From positions 248,001-312,000 of the forward strand of contig NZ_LNUA01000077.1 in the NCBI RefSeq assembly GCF_009764355.1: DNA of 64,000 nt. Reading direction: 5' to 3'. The notes below the pieces were generated by a model, which saw only the letters and a list, made by a program, of their open reading frames with translations, was not told where the DNA came from and made no database searches. Each line of letters starts with the position of its first letter. Positions within the stretch are counted from its first letter, which is position 1. Source of the stretch: Companilactobacillus bobalius (GTDB lineage Bacteria > Bacillota > Bacilli > Lactobacillales > Lactobacillaceae). A program made the position numbers and the translations under genes. Shown one piece after another: positions 29,207 to 36,969 of this stretch.

Positions 29207-29896
29207 TTAAAATTCATTTCCACGCCAGAAGTTATTATGAAAATCTGGTCTATGACCGTGGTTATCATGATCACGTTGGTCATGTCTAGGGTCGAATCCA
29301 GGCATCCAGCGTCTGTCGAATGGCATGTTACGCATATCTTTTCTCATCTCATCACGCATACGATCAAGTTCTTCAGGATCCATGTTTTGATGCATTTCCA
29401 TCATTTGATCACGCATGTTTAACATAGCCTTGAAGCGATCAGTTGGATCAACGAATTTTTCGGAGTTCTTTTTGAAATCATCGTCCCAACCATCAGAAAT
29501 TTTTTGAAGGTAGATACTAAATTGTTGTTTTTCGTCATCAGTTAGACCGGCTAAGAAAGTTTCACTATAGCTTTCGTTTTTTAAAGATGCATTTTCTTCA
29601 GCTTTTTGACGTCCCTCATCAGTTAGATAGACATGTTTGCTACGTTTATCCTCAGGATCTTCTTGACGCTTGATGAGACCTTTAGTTTCCATTTTCTTCA
29701 TCAATTCAGCTAGAGAACTAGGTCTAAGGTCTAGGACATTGGCTAAATAGTTTTGGGTCAAACCATCTTCTAATTTCAAAACGGCTAAGACGCGTTGTTG
29801 ACCAGTTAGTTTTTGTTTCTTTTGCCCCATGAAGTAGTTGCCTGCTTCACCGATAAAACGTAATTGTTTCATTAAATCATCTGTAAGTTTACTCAT
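29207..29896 (-). CDS. MarR-family regulator with charged, His-rich C-terminal tail
   Basis: 229 residues. Residues 30-110 form the MarR winged helix (QQRVLAVLKLEDGLTQNYLANVL, then SSLAELMKKMETKGLIKRQEDPEDKRSKHVYLTDEG). A typical MarR protein is about 145 residues; this one adds some 70 residues rich in Met, Asp, Arg and His, including DPRHDQRDHDNHGH near the end. The tail could bind metal or act in protein contacts; that is speculation. It is autoregulated, judging from two operators in its own promoter, and drives the downstream exporter. Confidence 0.9.
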   Translation of the reverse strand: MSKLTDDLMKQLRFIGEAGNYFMGQKKQKLTGQQRVLAVLKLEDGLTQNYLANVLDLRPSSLAELMKKMETKGLIKRQEDPEDKRSKHVYLTDEGRQKAEENASLKNESYSETFLAGLTDDEKQQFSIYLQKISDGWDDDFKKNSEKFVDPTDRFKAMLNMRDQMMEMHQNMDPEELDRMRDEMRKDMRNMPFDRRWMPGFDPRHDQRDHDNHGHRPDFHNNFWRGNEF

Positions 29897-29929
29897 ATTT
29901 TGTATTCCTCATTTCATTTTTAAAATTAA

Positions 29930-29987
29930 TTCGGTACCGAACTTTATTACGAGAATGAATTATAGTTCGGTACCAAATTAATGTCAA
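29930..29987 (-). promoter_or_regulatory. MarR/exporter promoter with two operators
   Basis: On the minus strand TTGACA (29982-29987) and TATAAT (29959-29964) are both perfect consensus boxes 17 bases apart. One operator, TTCGGTACCAAA as read on the plus strand (29966-29977), fills the spacer. A second, perfect palindrome TTCGGTACCGAA (29930-29941) lies downstream of the start point. Centres are 36 bases apart. The arrangement is that of a strong promoter tightly repressed by a dimeric regulator, almost certainly the adjacent MarR protein. Confidence 0.9.
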
Positions 29988-30023
29988 CGATTTATTTCTA
30001 AAAATTATGTTGAAACAAAATAG

Positions 30024-30052
30024 TTGACTTTAATAATTAAAATCTCTAGAAT
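30024..30052 (+). promoter_or_regulatory. promoter of the zinc-independent L33/S14 cassette
   Basis: TTGACT (30024-30029) and TAGAAT (30047-30052) are 17 bases apart, about 40 bases before the L33 start. Regulation by a zinc repressor would be expected, but the only candidate is an AT-rich imperfect palindrome around 30061-30078 that does not clearly match known Zur or AdcR sites. Confidence 0.7.
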
Positions 30053-30092
30053 ACAAACAGTAAAAATTATCATTTATATATGTGAGGGAAAT

Positions 30093-30242
30093 ATGCGCCA
30101 GAATATTATATTGGAGTGTAGTAGGACTAACGAACGACTCTATCTAACAAGCAAGAATAAACAAAATAACCCAGAACGTTTAGAACTAAGAAAATATTCA
30201 CCAAAATCAAAACAAAGAGAAATTTTTAAAGAGGTAAAATAA
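30093..30242 (+). CDS. rpmG: 50S ribosomal protein L33, zinc-independent form
   Basis: 49 residues. The frame has L33 features: MRQNIILEC at the N-terminus and [16 protein letters not shown] in the middle. Only Cys9 remains of the four zinc-ligand cysteines of C+ type L33; the others are replaced by Thr and Ser, so this is a C- version that needs no zinc. GTGAGGG precedes the ATG. Its stop overlaps the rpsN2 start by one base (TAATG), implying co-translation. Confidence 0.9.
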   Translation: MRQNIILECSRTNERLYLTSKNKQNNPERLELRKYSPKSKQREIFKEVK

Positions 30243-30511
30243 TGGCTAAAAAATCAAAGATTGAAAAGAATAAGAGACAAGCAGAATTGGTGGCAAGATA
30301 CGCTGAGATCCGCAAGCAATTAAAAGCTCAAGGTAATTACATAGCTTTATCTAAGTTACCTAGAGATTCAAGTCCTGTTAGAATTAAGAATCGTGATTCA
30401 TTAGACGGACGTCCACATGCATACATGCGTAAGTTTGGTATGTCACGTTTAAACTTTCGTAAGTTAGCACATGAGGGTAAAATCCCTGGTGTTCAAAAAG
30501 CTAGCTGGTAA
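30242..30511 (+). CDS. rpsN: 30S ribosomal protein S14, zinc-independent paralogue
   Basis: 89 residues with no cysteine, the long C- type of S14, against the 61-residue four-Cys copy at 6996-7181. C-terminal [31 protein letters not shown] aligns with S14. Cells with both types usually express the C- form during zinc limitation under a zinc-responsive repressor; here that is inferred from the gene pair, as no convincing operator is visible. It is followed by a 34-residue gene with a good ribosome binding site. Confidence 0.95.
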   Translation: MAKKSKIEKNKRQAELVARYAEIRKQLKAQGNYIALSKLPRDSSPVRIKNRDSLDGRPHAYMRKFGMSRLNFRKLAHEGKIPGVQKASW

Positions 30512-30520
30512 GGAGAAATT

Positions 30521-30625
30521 ATGGAACAAGTAAAAACTGCCACAGCATACAGACAATTGAAGAGTCCTAACATCAAGACACGTAAACGTGCTTTGCGTGC
30601 GATTAAGGATAGTAAGAAGAGATAA
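30521..30625 (+). CDS. 34-residue basic protein in the zinc-independent ribosomal cassette
   Basis: 34 codons, MEQVKTATAYRQLKSP to DSKKR, with ten Lys/Arg residues and no cysteine. AAGGAG at 30509-30514 overlaps the rpsN2 stop, and a terminator follows within six bases, so it is clearly part of the operon. Small basic proteins of about this length that are annotated as putative metal-homeostasis proteins occur in lactobacilli; I believe this belongs with them, but the function is unknown. Confidence 0.65.
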   Translation: MEQVKTATAYRQLKSPNIKTRKRALRAIKDSKKR

Positions 30626-30630
30626 AAATA

Positions 30631-30677
30631 AGCAGCGACTATTTAGGATAAACATCCTGAACAGTCGCTGTTTTGAT
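30631..30677 (+). terminator. intrinsic terminator after the L33/S14 cassette
   Basis: CAGCGACT (30633-30640) pairs with AGTCGCTG (30663-30670), with an inner AGGAT/ATCCT hairpin, followed by TTTTGATTTTT. Confidence 0.9.
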
Positions 30678-30763
30678 TTTTCAAGTTATTTTCTAATCGG
30701 ATTTATTTTTATCTAAAGGCAACTTCGTTATAATTGGTGTATTAAATTATTTGGAGGAATTTG

Positions 30764-32149
30764 ATGGCAGACTATAGAATTGAAGAAGACACTTTGGGTG
30801 CAGTAAAGATACCTCAAGAGGCTCTCTGGGGACCACAAACAGAGCGTAGTCGTAATAACTTTTCCACAGGTGCAAAGATGCCTTTAGAAATCATTAAGGC
30901 TCTCTTACAGATTAAGAAAGCTGCCGCAATTGCCAATAATGAAGCTCATGCAATCAGTTCAGAAAAAGCTGATTTGATTGTAAAGAGTATCGATCAATTA
31001 TTGAGTTTAAGGGATGAAGAACTGCAAAAGGATTTTCCCTTGGTGGTATACCAAACAGGTTCTGGTACACAAACTAATATGAATGTGAATGAAGTAGTTT
31101 CACATGTTGCTCAAAAGATTGATGATAAATTAGAAATTTTACCAAATGATGATGTCAATCACGGTCAAAGCTCCAATGATATTTTTCCTACTGCAATGAA
31201 CATCACAGCGGCTTTGGCTGTGGATAAACTAGAAGAATCAACACAACATTTAATTGATGAATTAAAACAGAAACAAGAAAAGTATTGGAAAGTAGTTAAG
31301 ATTGGTCGTACACATTTACAAGATGCTACTCCGTTAACTTTTGGACAGGAAGTTAGTGGTTGGGTCAGCATGTTAGAACATGACCTCTCATACTTGAAGA
31401 ATCTCAATCAAACACTTAGCGAGTTAGCAATGGGGGGGACTGCCGTTGGAACGGGATTAAATGCTGCTCCAGGATTCGCTGATAAAATTGCTGAACAGAT
31501 GGGCCAAGTTTATGATCATCCATTTACAGCTGATACTAATAAATTCTATGGTTTAGCTGCACATTCTGGTTTGAATGTTGTGCATGGTGCTATCAAGACT
31601 TTAGCTAGTGACTTAATGAAGATAGCCAATGATGTTCGCTTTTTAGCAAGTGGCCCTAGATCTGGTTATGGTGAGTTGAATATTCCTGCCAATGAGCCAG
31701 GATCATCAATTATGCCGGGAAAAGTTAATCCTACTCAAGCTGAAGCAATCACTATGGCTGCTGTGCGTGTGATGGGAAATGATGTTGTTGTCACAATGGC
31801 ATCTAGTCAAGGTAACTTTGAAATGAATGTCTACAAGCCAGTTTTGATCAGTACCTTCTTAGAGTCCGCTGAATTGCTGACAGGAACAATGTATGGTTTT
31901 GCCGATAAAATGGTTGCTGGTTTGACTATTAATAAAGAACGTATGACTGAATTGGTTGATCGCTCACTCATGACAGTTACAGCTTTATCTCCACATATTG
32001 GTTATCATCAAAGTGCAGAAATTGCTCAAAAAGCTCAGGCTGATGGTACAACTTTGAAAGAAGCTGCTATTAAATCAGGCCTAGTAACAGAAGAACAATT
32101 TGATAAATGGGTTGTACCGATTGATATGACTAACGTTGAGGAGAAATAA
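30764..32149 (+). CDS. fumC: class II fumarate hydratase
   Basis: 461 residues from the ATG at 30764 with TTGGAGGAA upstream (a TTG just before it is unlikely to be the start). Superfamily signature GSSIMPGKVNP is present, as are TGSGTQTNMNVNEV and NDVNHGQSSNDIFPT, which form the active site. It interconverts malate and fumarate. A TATAAT at 30729-30734 is the likely -10. The next gene, a fumarate reductase, begins one base after its stop, making a malate-to-succinate route. Confidence 0.95.
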   Translation: MADYRIEEDTLGAVKIPQEALWGPQTERSRNNFSTGAKMPLEIIKALLQIKKAAAIANNEAHAISSEKADLIVKSIDQLLSLRDEELQKDFPLVVYQTGSGTQTNMNVNEVVSHVAQKIDDKLEILPNDDVNHGQSSNDIFPTAMNITAALAVDKLEESTQHLIDELKQKQEKYWKVVKIGRTHLQDATPLTFGQEVSGWVSMLEHDLSYLKNLNQTLSELAMGGTAVGTGLNAAPGFADKIAEQMGQVYDHPFTADTNKFYGLAAHSGLNVVHGAIKTLASDLMKIANDVRFLASGPRSGYGELNIPANEPGSSIMPGKVNPTQAEAITMAAVRVMGNDVVVTMASSQGNFEMNVYKPVLISTFLESAELLTGTMYGFADKMVAGLTINKERMTELVDRSLMTVTALSPHIGYHQSAEIAQKAQADGTTLKEAAIKSGLVTEEQFDKWVVPIDMTNVEEK

Positions 32150-32150
32150 C

Positions 32151-33536
32151 ATGGCAGAAAAATTTATTTTTACACCTACTAAAATCGACCAATTAAAGGA
32201 CAATTATGATGTAATAATTATTGGCTCTGGTGGTGCTGGTCTGACAAGTGCTATCCAAGCTTATGAATTGGGACTTTCTCCGGTTATCTTAGAAAAGATG
32301 GATAAGCTTGGTGGTAACACGACTCGTGCTTCTTCAGGGATGAATGCCGCTGAAACATTTGTCCAGTTGAATCATAAAATTGTGGATAGTTTTCAAGATT
32401 TCTACGATGAAACTTTTGTCGGTGGAGGAAAACAAAATAATCCTGAACTGTTAAAATTTTTCACTGAGCATGGGGCTCTAGCGATTGATTGGTTGGCACA
32501 GCACGGAATTGAACTGGATGATTTAACAATTACTGGTGGAATGAAAACGATGCGTACACACCGTCCTAGTTCATTGGCACCAATTGGTGGTTACTTAGTA
32601 ACAGAATTGTTGAAGTTAGTGGATAAATATCAAATTCCTTTGTTCGATAATATTAAAGTTGATCAACTACTGATGAAAGATGATCAGATTGTTGGTGTGA
32701 AAGCATTGGCAAATCAAGAAGTTGAAATTCATGCAAAAGCTGTTGTTTTAGCTACTGGTGGATTCGGCGCGGGAAAGGATCTTTTAGCTAAGTATCGTAA
32801 AGATTTGACTAGTTTAAAGACAACTAATCAACCTGGTGCTACTGGTGACGGAATCAAATTGGCTCAAAATGTTGGAGCAAAATTGGTTGATATGGACCAA
32901 GTTCAAGTACATCCAACGGTTCAACAAGATACACCACATGCCTTTTTAATCGGTGAAGCTGTCCGTGGTGAGGGAGCAATTTTGGTTAACAATCAAGGAC
33001 AACGTTTTGTTAACGAATTGGATACACGTAAGAATGTTACCCAAGCAATTGATGATTTAGGTGGAACTGGAGCCTATTTGATCTTGGATACAAGCATTCG
33101 CCAACGAGTTAAAGCCATTGAGTTTTATGATCATGTCGGCTTAGTAGAAAGTGGAAAAGATTTAACTGAATTGGCAGAGAAGACGAATTTAAATCCGGAG
33201 AATTTGCAAGCAACAGTAGAAAAATGGAATAAAGCCGTTGAAGCTAATAAAGATAGTGAATTCAATCGTAGTACAGGAATGGAAAGAACCATTTCTCAAG
33301 GACCATTCTTTGCAATCCATATTGCACCTGCCGTTCATTACACAATGGGTGGTGTAGCGATTAATCACAATACCCAAGTTTTGAATACTGATAATCATGT
33401 TATCAAGGGATTGTTTGCAGCAGGAGAAGTAGTCGGTGGATTACATGGAAATAACCGAATTGGTGGCAATTCCATTGCAGAGACTGTAATCTTTGGACGT
33501 CAAGCAGGACAACAAGTTTTTAAATATTTGAAATAG
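32151..33536 (+). CDS. FAD-dependent fumarate reductase (flavocytochrome c-like)
   Basis: 461 residues from the ATG at 32151. The dinucleotide motif VIIIGSGGAGLTSAIQAYELG (GSGGAG at residues 25-30) and the C-terminal YTMGGVAINHNTQVL and GEVVGGLHGNNRIGGNSIAE match soluble fumarate-reductase flavoproteins. It has no signal peptide, haem motif or FMN-binding domain, so an unidentified electron donor is required. Directly after fumC, it would reduce fumarate to succinate as an electron sink. Its ribosome binding site lies within the end of fumC. Confidence 0.93.
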   Translation: MAEKFIFTPTKIDQLKDNYDVIIIGSGGAGLTSAIQAYELGLSPVILEKMDKLGGNTTRASSGMNAAETFVQLNHKIVDSFQDFYDETFVGGGKQNNPELLKFFTEHGALAIDWLAQHGIELDDLTITGGMKTMRTHRPSSLAPIGGYLVTELLKLVDKYQIPLFDNIKVDQLLMKDDQIVGVKALANQEVEIHAKAVVLATGGFGAGKDLLAKYRKDLTSLKTTNQPGATGDGIKLAQNVGAKLVDMDQVQVHPTVQQDTPHAFLIGEAVRGEGAILVNNQGQRFVNELDTRKNVTQAIDDLGGTGAYLILDTSIRQRVKAIEFYDHVGLVESGKDLTELAEKTNLNPENLQATVEKWNKAVEANKDSEFNRSTGMERTISQGPFFAIHIAPAVHYTMGGVAINHNTQVLNTDNHVIKGLFAAGEVVGGLHGNNRIGGNSIAETVIFGRQAGQQVFKYLK

Positions 33537-33564
33537 AGAATAGTCATAACTTTTTTAACTAAAG

Positions 33565-33619
33565 AAGTGCACACATATCAGCCGTATAGAGTATATCGGT
33601 TAATATGTGTGCACTTTTC
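33565..33619 (+). terminator. intrinsic terminator after the fumarate reductase gene
   Basis: AAGTGCACACATAT (33565-33578) pairs perfectly with ATATGTGTGCACTT (33603-33616) and is followed by a short T-run. CCG/CGG can pair in the loop. Confidence 0.85.
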
Positions 33620-33790
33620 CTGTTTAAGGATGAAATAATATGTGTTAAATATGCTTTCATCTAATTTCAGGAAGAATCAAAATCTAAGTAAACATTTTTT
33701 GTTACATTTTTTTTGATTTGGTGATGTAGTAGAATGGATGTTAACAAATTTAATAAAATTATTTTTAATATTTAACAAATGGGGGATTAA

Positions 33791-34957
33791 ATGAATTTTA
33801 TAGGGCCGTTATGTCTAATTCTAATTACAACTACAATAGCCGGCCATTTTGCCAATCGTATTGGTATACCTGCCGTTATTGGTGAATTACTGGTGGGAAT
33901 CGTATTAGGACCAGCAATACTTGACTGGATCAAACTGGATGGATTAGTTAGTGCTTTTTCTGACATCGGAGTTGTTATTCTGATGTTTTTAGGTGGACTA
34001 GAAAGTGATTTGAAACTATTGCGAAAATACTTACGTCCAGCTGTTATCGTAGCTATTTCTGGAGTTATTTTGCCAGTTCTAGTTATGGGTGGAGTAACTT
34101 ATTTATTTGGCTTTACTTTCTTAGAAGCTTTATTCATCGGGGTTGTCTTTTCGGCTACTTCTGTTTCTATTTCAGTGGCAGTACTGAAGCAGTATAAAGC
34201 TTTGTCGACTCGTGAAGGGGCTACTATTTTAGGTGCTGCGGTAGCGGATGATATTATCGGTGTTTTATTATTATCATTGATGATCAGTTTGTTGGCTAGT
34301 CAAGGAATTCACGCTGGTGGACATCAGCCGGGAATTTTGATTATTCTTTTGGAACAGTTGGCCTTTTTCTGTGGAACCTTTTTACTGGTAAAATGGATTG
34401 CACCATATTTGATGCATTTAGGTGAACGTCTAATTGTGCCATCAAGCGTTACAATCATGTCGATGATTATTTGTTTGAGTATGGCTTGGCTAGCTAATAT
34501 AGTTGGTTTGAGTGGTGCTATTGGTGCTTTCTTTGCCGGAATCGCCGTGGCTAATACGCCATATAAGAGTGTTCTGGCCGATCATGTTGAGCCCTTAGGA
34601 AATTCAATATTTATACCTGTTTTCTTTGTAAGTGTTGGGTTAAATATGACTTTAAATCATTTTTTGAGAAATTTGATTTTGGTCATCGTATTAGTTATTT
34701 TAGCTGCTTTAACTAAGTGGATTGGTTGTGGGTTAGGTGCTAAACTTAGTGGCTTTGATAATTTAAGTAGTTCAGTTATTGGAACAGGTATGATAGCTCG
34801 TGGTGAGATGGGTTTAATTACCGCACAAATTGGTCACCAAGCCGGTCTATTGAATAATACTGATTATTCAGCCATTATCTTGGTTATTATTTTAGTAACT
34901 TTGATTTCACCATTATTATTAAAACAAACTTTAAAAAAATCATTGGCTCAAGATTAA
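33791..34957 (+). CDS. CPA2-family cation:proton antiporter
   Basis: 388 residues with about twelve hydrophobic segments. The segment IGIPAVIGELLVGIVLGP near the N-terminus and GAAVADDIIGVLLLS in the middle, with two adjacent Asp residues, are characteristic of CPA2/NapA-type Na+(or K+)/H+ exchangers. No C-terminal TrkA-N domain is present, so it is a minimal antiporter. Monocistronic, with GGGGG as ribosome binding site and a terminator right after. Confidence 0.9.
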   Translation: MNFIGPLCLILITTTIAGHFANRIGIPAVIGELLVGIVLGPAILDWIKLDGLVSAFSDIGVVILMFLGGLESDLKLLRKYLRPAVIVAISGVILPVLVMGGVTYLFGFTFLEALFIGVVFSATSVSISVAVLKQYKALSTREGATILGAAVADDIIGVLLLSLMISLLASQGIHAGGHQPGILIILLEQLAFFCGTFLLVKWIAPYLMHLGERLIVPSSVTIMSMIICLSMAWLANIVGLSGAIGAFFAGIAVANTPYKSVLADHVEPLGNSIFIPVFFVSVGLNMTLNHFLRNLILVIVLVILAALTKWIGCGLGAKLSGFDNLSSSVIGTGMIARGEMGLITAQIGHQAGLLNNTDYSAIILVIILVTLISPLLLKQTLKKSLAQD

Positions 34958-34961
34958 TTGT

Positions 34962-34998
34962 GGGTATCAGTCATTTGCGACTGATACCTATTTTTTTA
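34962..34998 (+). terminator. intrinsic terminator after the antiporter gene
   Basis: GGTATCAGTC pairs perfectly with GACTGATACC (34963-34988), followed by TATTTTTTT. Confidence 0.93.
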
Positions 34999-35016
34999 TA
35001 CAAATAAATAAAATGG

Positions 35017-35066
35017 TTGATTTTTATTTATTTAGGATGTACTGTATTAGTGTAGTAGGACAGTAC
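35017..35066 (+). promoter_or_regulatory. promoter and inverted-repeat operator of the YtrA-type operon
   Basis: TTGATT (35017-35022) and TACTGT (35040-35045) are 17 bases apart. GTACTGT (35039-35045) and ACAGTAC (35060-35066) form a perfect seven-base inverted repeat with a 14-base gap, so the left arm coincides with the -10 box. This is the expected target of the YtrA-type GntR regulator encoded 13 bases downstream, predicting autorepression. Confidence 0.85.
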
Positions 35067-35078
35067 GGAGGAAAAGTA

Positions 35079-35453
35079 ATGGAATATATTGATAACATTC
35101 CGATATATTTGCAGATCAAGGAAATTTTATATCATAAGATTATTGCACATGAATATGAACCGGGTTCGCAATTGCCGTCGGTACGCCAGTTAGCAGTTCA
35201 ATTTACGGCTAACTCTAATACCGTTCAAAAAGCTTTAAAGGAAATGACCGAAGAGCATATTATTGCGGCCCAACGTGGTAAAGGTAATTTCATAACGAGC
35301 GACGAGACAATTATTGGGGAATTGAGGGATCGTATTGTGAAGAGTACATTAGATGAAACATATGATAAATTACACGCTTTAAAAATGAGTAATGACGAAA
35401 TAATTGATAGTTTTATCAACTATGTTAAACAGAGGGATGATGACCATGAGTAA
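35079..35453 (+). CDS. YtrA-subfamily GntR regulator
   Basis: 124 residues from the ATG at 35079 with GGAGG upstream. The GntR winged helix (about residues 1-75) contains IYLQIKEILYHKIIAHEYEPGSQLPSVRQLAVQFTANSNTVQKALKEM; the short C-terminal extension lacks a ligand domain, which defines the YtrA subfamily. Members respond to cell-envelope antibiotics and repress a neighbouring ABC transporter, as here. Its stop overlaps the ATPase start by eight bases. Confidence 0.93.
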   Translation: MEYIDNIPIYLQIKEILYHKIIAHEYEPGSQLPSVRQLAVQFTANSNTVQKALKEMTEEHIIAAQRGKGNFITSDETIIGELRDRIVKSTLDETYDKLHALKMSNDEIIDSFINYVKQRDDDHE

Positions 35454-36156
35454 AATTCTGGAAATTGATAATCTTAGTTATCGAAAAAATAGTAAGACAA
35501 TTTTAAATCATATTAATTTGAGCTTAGATAGTGGAAAAATTATTGGGTTGTTAGGTGAGAATGGATCTGGTAAAACCACTTTGATGCGTTTGATTGCGGG
35601 GGTTAATGCTAGTAGTGAAAAGAATATTACCGTTAATGGTATGACACAGAAATCTAAAATTAAATCTCAAGTTAGTTTGAGTGATTATTTAGACGGCTTT
35701 GCCAAAAGTTCAAGGATTGATGATATCGTTAGATTCTATCGTAATGCTTATAATGACTTTTCTGATGAAAAATATAAAGAAATCTCTGAATATTTGAATT
35801 TAGATGGAACTAAGCGTTTAGCATCATTATCAACAGGTACCCGTGGAAAATTAGTAATAGCTTTGGCCTTATCGAGAGAAGTTAAATTATATCTTTTGGA
35901 TGAGCCCTTAAATGGTATCGATAGTATGTCACGTAAGAAAATCATCAGTAGTATTATTCGTTGGAAGACTGAAGATTCAACAATTATTATCAGCGACCAC
36001 TATGTGACCGAAATCGCTAGTTTGTTGGATGATATTGTGATCATCAAGGATCAGACAGTTTACGAAGTCGATTCTGTAGAAAATATTCAAATGAAATATC
36101 ATTTAGGAATCGAAGAATATTACGAAAAGGTTTATGAAGGGGGATTAGCCCGATGA
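35446..36156 (+). CDS. ABC transporter ATPase (YtrA-type operon)
   Basis: 236 residues from the ATG at 35446, which overlaps the regulator's stop. Walker A GENGSGKTT at residues 37-45 and Walker B LYLLDEP at 148-154 are intact, but the signature is LSTGT (128-132) instead of LSGGQ, a variant seen in export-type ATPases of this group. Works with the permease that begins four bases before its stop; the substrate is unknown, perhaps a peptide or envelope-active compound. Confidence 0.92.
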   Translation: MSKILEIDNLSYRKNSKTILNHINLSLDSGKIIGLLGENGSGKTTLMRLIAGVNASSEKNITVNGMTQKSKIKSQVSLSDYLDGFAKSSRIDDIVRFYRNAYNDFSDEKYKEISEYLNLDGTKRLASLSTGTRGKLVIALALSREVKLYLLDEPLNGIDSMSRKKIISSIIRWKTEDSTIIISDHYVTEIASLLDDIVIIKDQTVYEVDSVENIQMKYHLGIEEYYEKVYEGGLAR

Positions 36157-36929
36157 GTGATTTTTTTGGAGTAAGTAAAAACCTAATGTGGAATAAATTC
36201 AAATTGATGAATTGGATTTTAGTAATTGACGCAATAGCTATTGTAGTTATTTTTTTCATCAATCTTTTTAAAATGGGATATAGTAGTTTTGAATTTATTC
36301 CAGTACTATTTGTTTCAAGCATAATGATCGTTAATTTTGTTAGTGTTGTCATGTTGGCACGTGTTAATGAACGTGTCCTGACAAGTAGTAATTATCGTTT
36401 GATTCCTATTTCTGATACTAAATTATATTTAAGCAATATCTTAACGACATTTTTGGCAATGGTTTATCTATGGATTGTGGAAACTGTTATAAATGGTTTA
36501 GTAGATTTAATCGCTATAATAATTAAATACTCTAAATATAAGCAGTTAAATGGCAATATTAGTTCTCAAGATATTATGTCGGCAATTCAACTTTTACTAT
36601 TTATGGCTTTAGCCACTATCGTGGTTTGGTCTGGTATTACTTTGATTCATTTTATTGTTAATTTGGTCAGTGGTTTTTTACCATTTGGTCGACAAAAATT
36701 TGTTTTGTTCTTAGTTTATTTAGTTGTTATTGGCTTATCGTTATGGGCCTTTAATTATATTATGATTAATATTTTCACAGCCTTTTATCAAAATGGTTTC
36801 CAAATTGATACCGTTAGACAGTTGAACTCAACTCTGTGGATTGGTTCAGGTATTGCTTGCATTTGGATAGCACTCTTTAGTGTTATTAATATTTATTTGA
36901 TGAAACGTTGGATTGAAACAGTTCGTTAA
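36153..36929 (+). CDS. ABC transporter permease (YtrA-type operon)
   Basis: 258 residues with six hydrophobic segments (about 20-40, 50-70, 100-128, 145-170, 180-205 and 230-252). No recognisable enzymatic motif. The start overlaps the ATPase gene by four bases (ATGA junction), and the gene ends in a bidirectional terminator, so it is the membrane half of the YtrA-controlled transporter. Confidence 0.85.
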   Translation: MSDFFGVSKNLMWNKFKLMNWILVIDAIAIVVIFFINLFKMGYSSFEFIPVLFVSSIMIVNFVSVVMLARVNERVLTSSNYRLIPISDTKLYLSNILTTFLAMVYLWIVETVINGLVDLIAIIIKYSKYKQLNGNISSQDIMSAIQLLLFMALATIVVWSGITLIHFIVNLVSGFLPFGRQKFVLFLVYLVVIGLSLWAFNYIMINIFTAFYQNGFQIDTVRQLNSTLWIGSGIACIWIALFSVINIYLMKRWIETVR

Positions 36930-36930
36930 G

Positions 36931-36964
36931 AAAAAAAGATCATCCGAAAGGATGGTCTTTTTTT
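36931..36964. terminator. bidirectional terminator
   Basis: AAAGATCATCC pairs with GGATGGTCTTT around a GAAA loop (about 36936-36961), flanked by A and T runs; it serves the permease gene and the convergent aldo-keto reductase gene. Confidence 0.92.
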
Positions 36965-36969
36965 GCATA

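Noticed and set aside
30055..30085. Zur or AdcR operator before the zinc-independent L33/S14 cassette
   Set aside because: Only an AT-rich imperfect palindrome with at best one ATTATCA-like half-site is seen; not enough for a call.
30242..30511. Second rpsN as a decayed duplicate
   Set aside because: It is a full-length, cysteine-free S14 of the separate C- type with an operon context of its own, not a degenerate copy.
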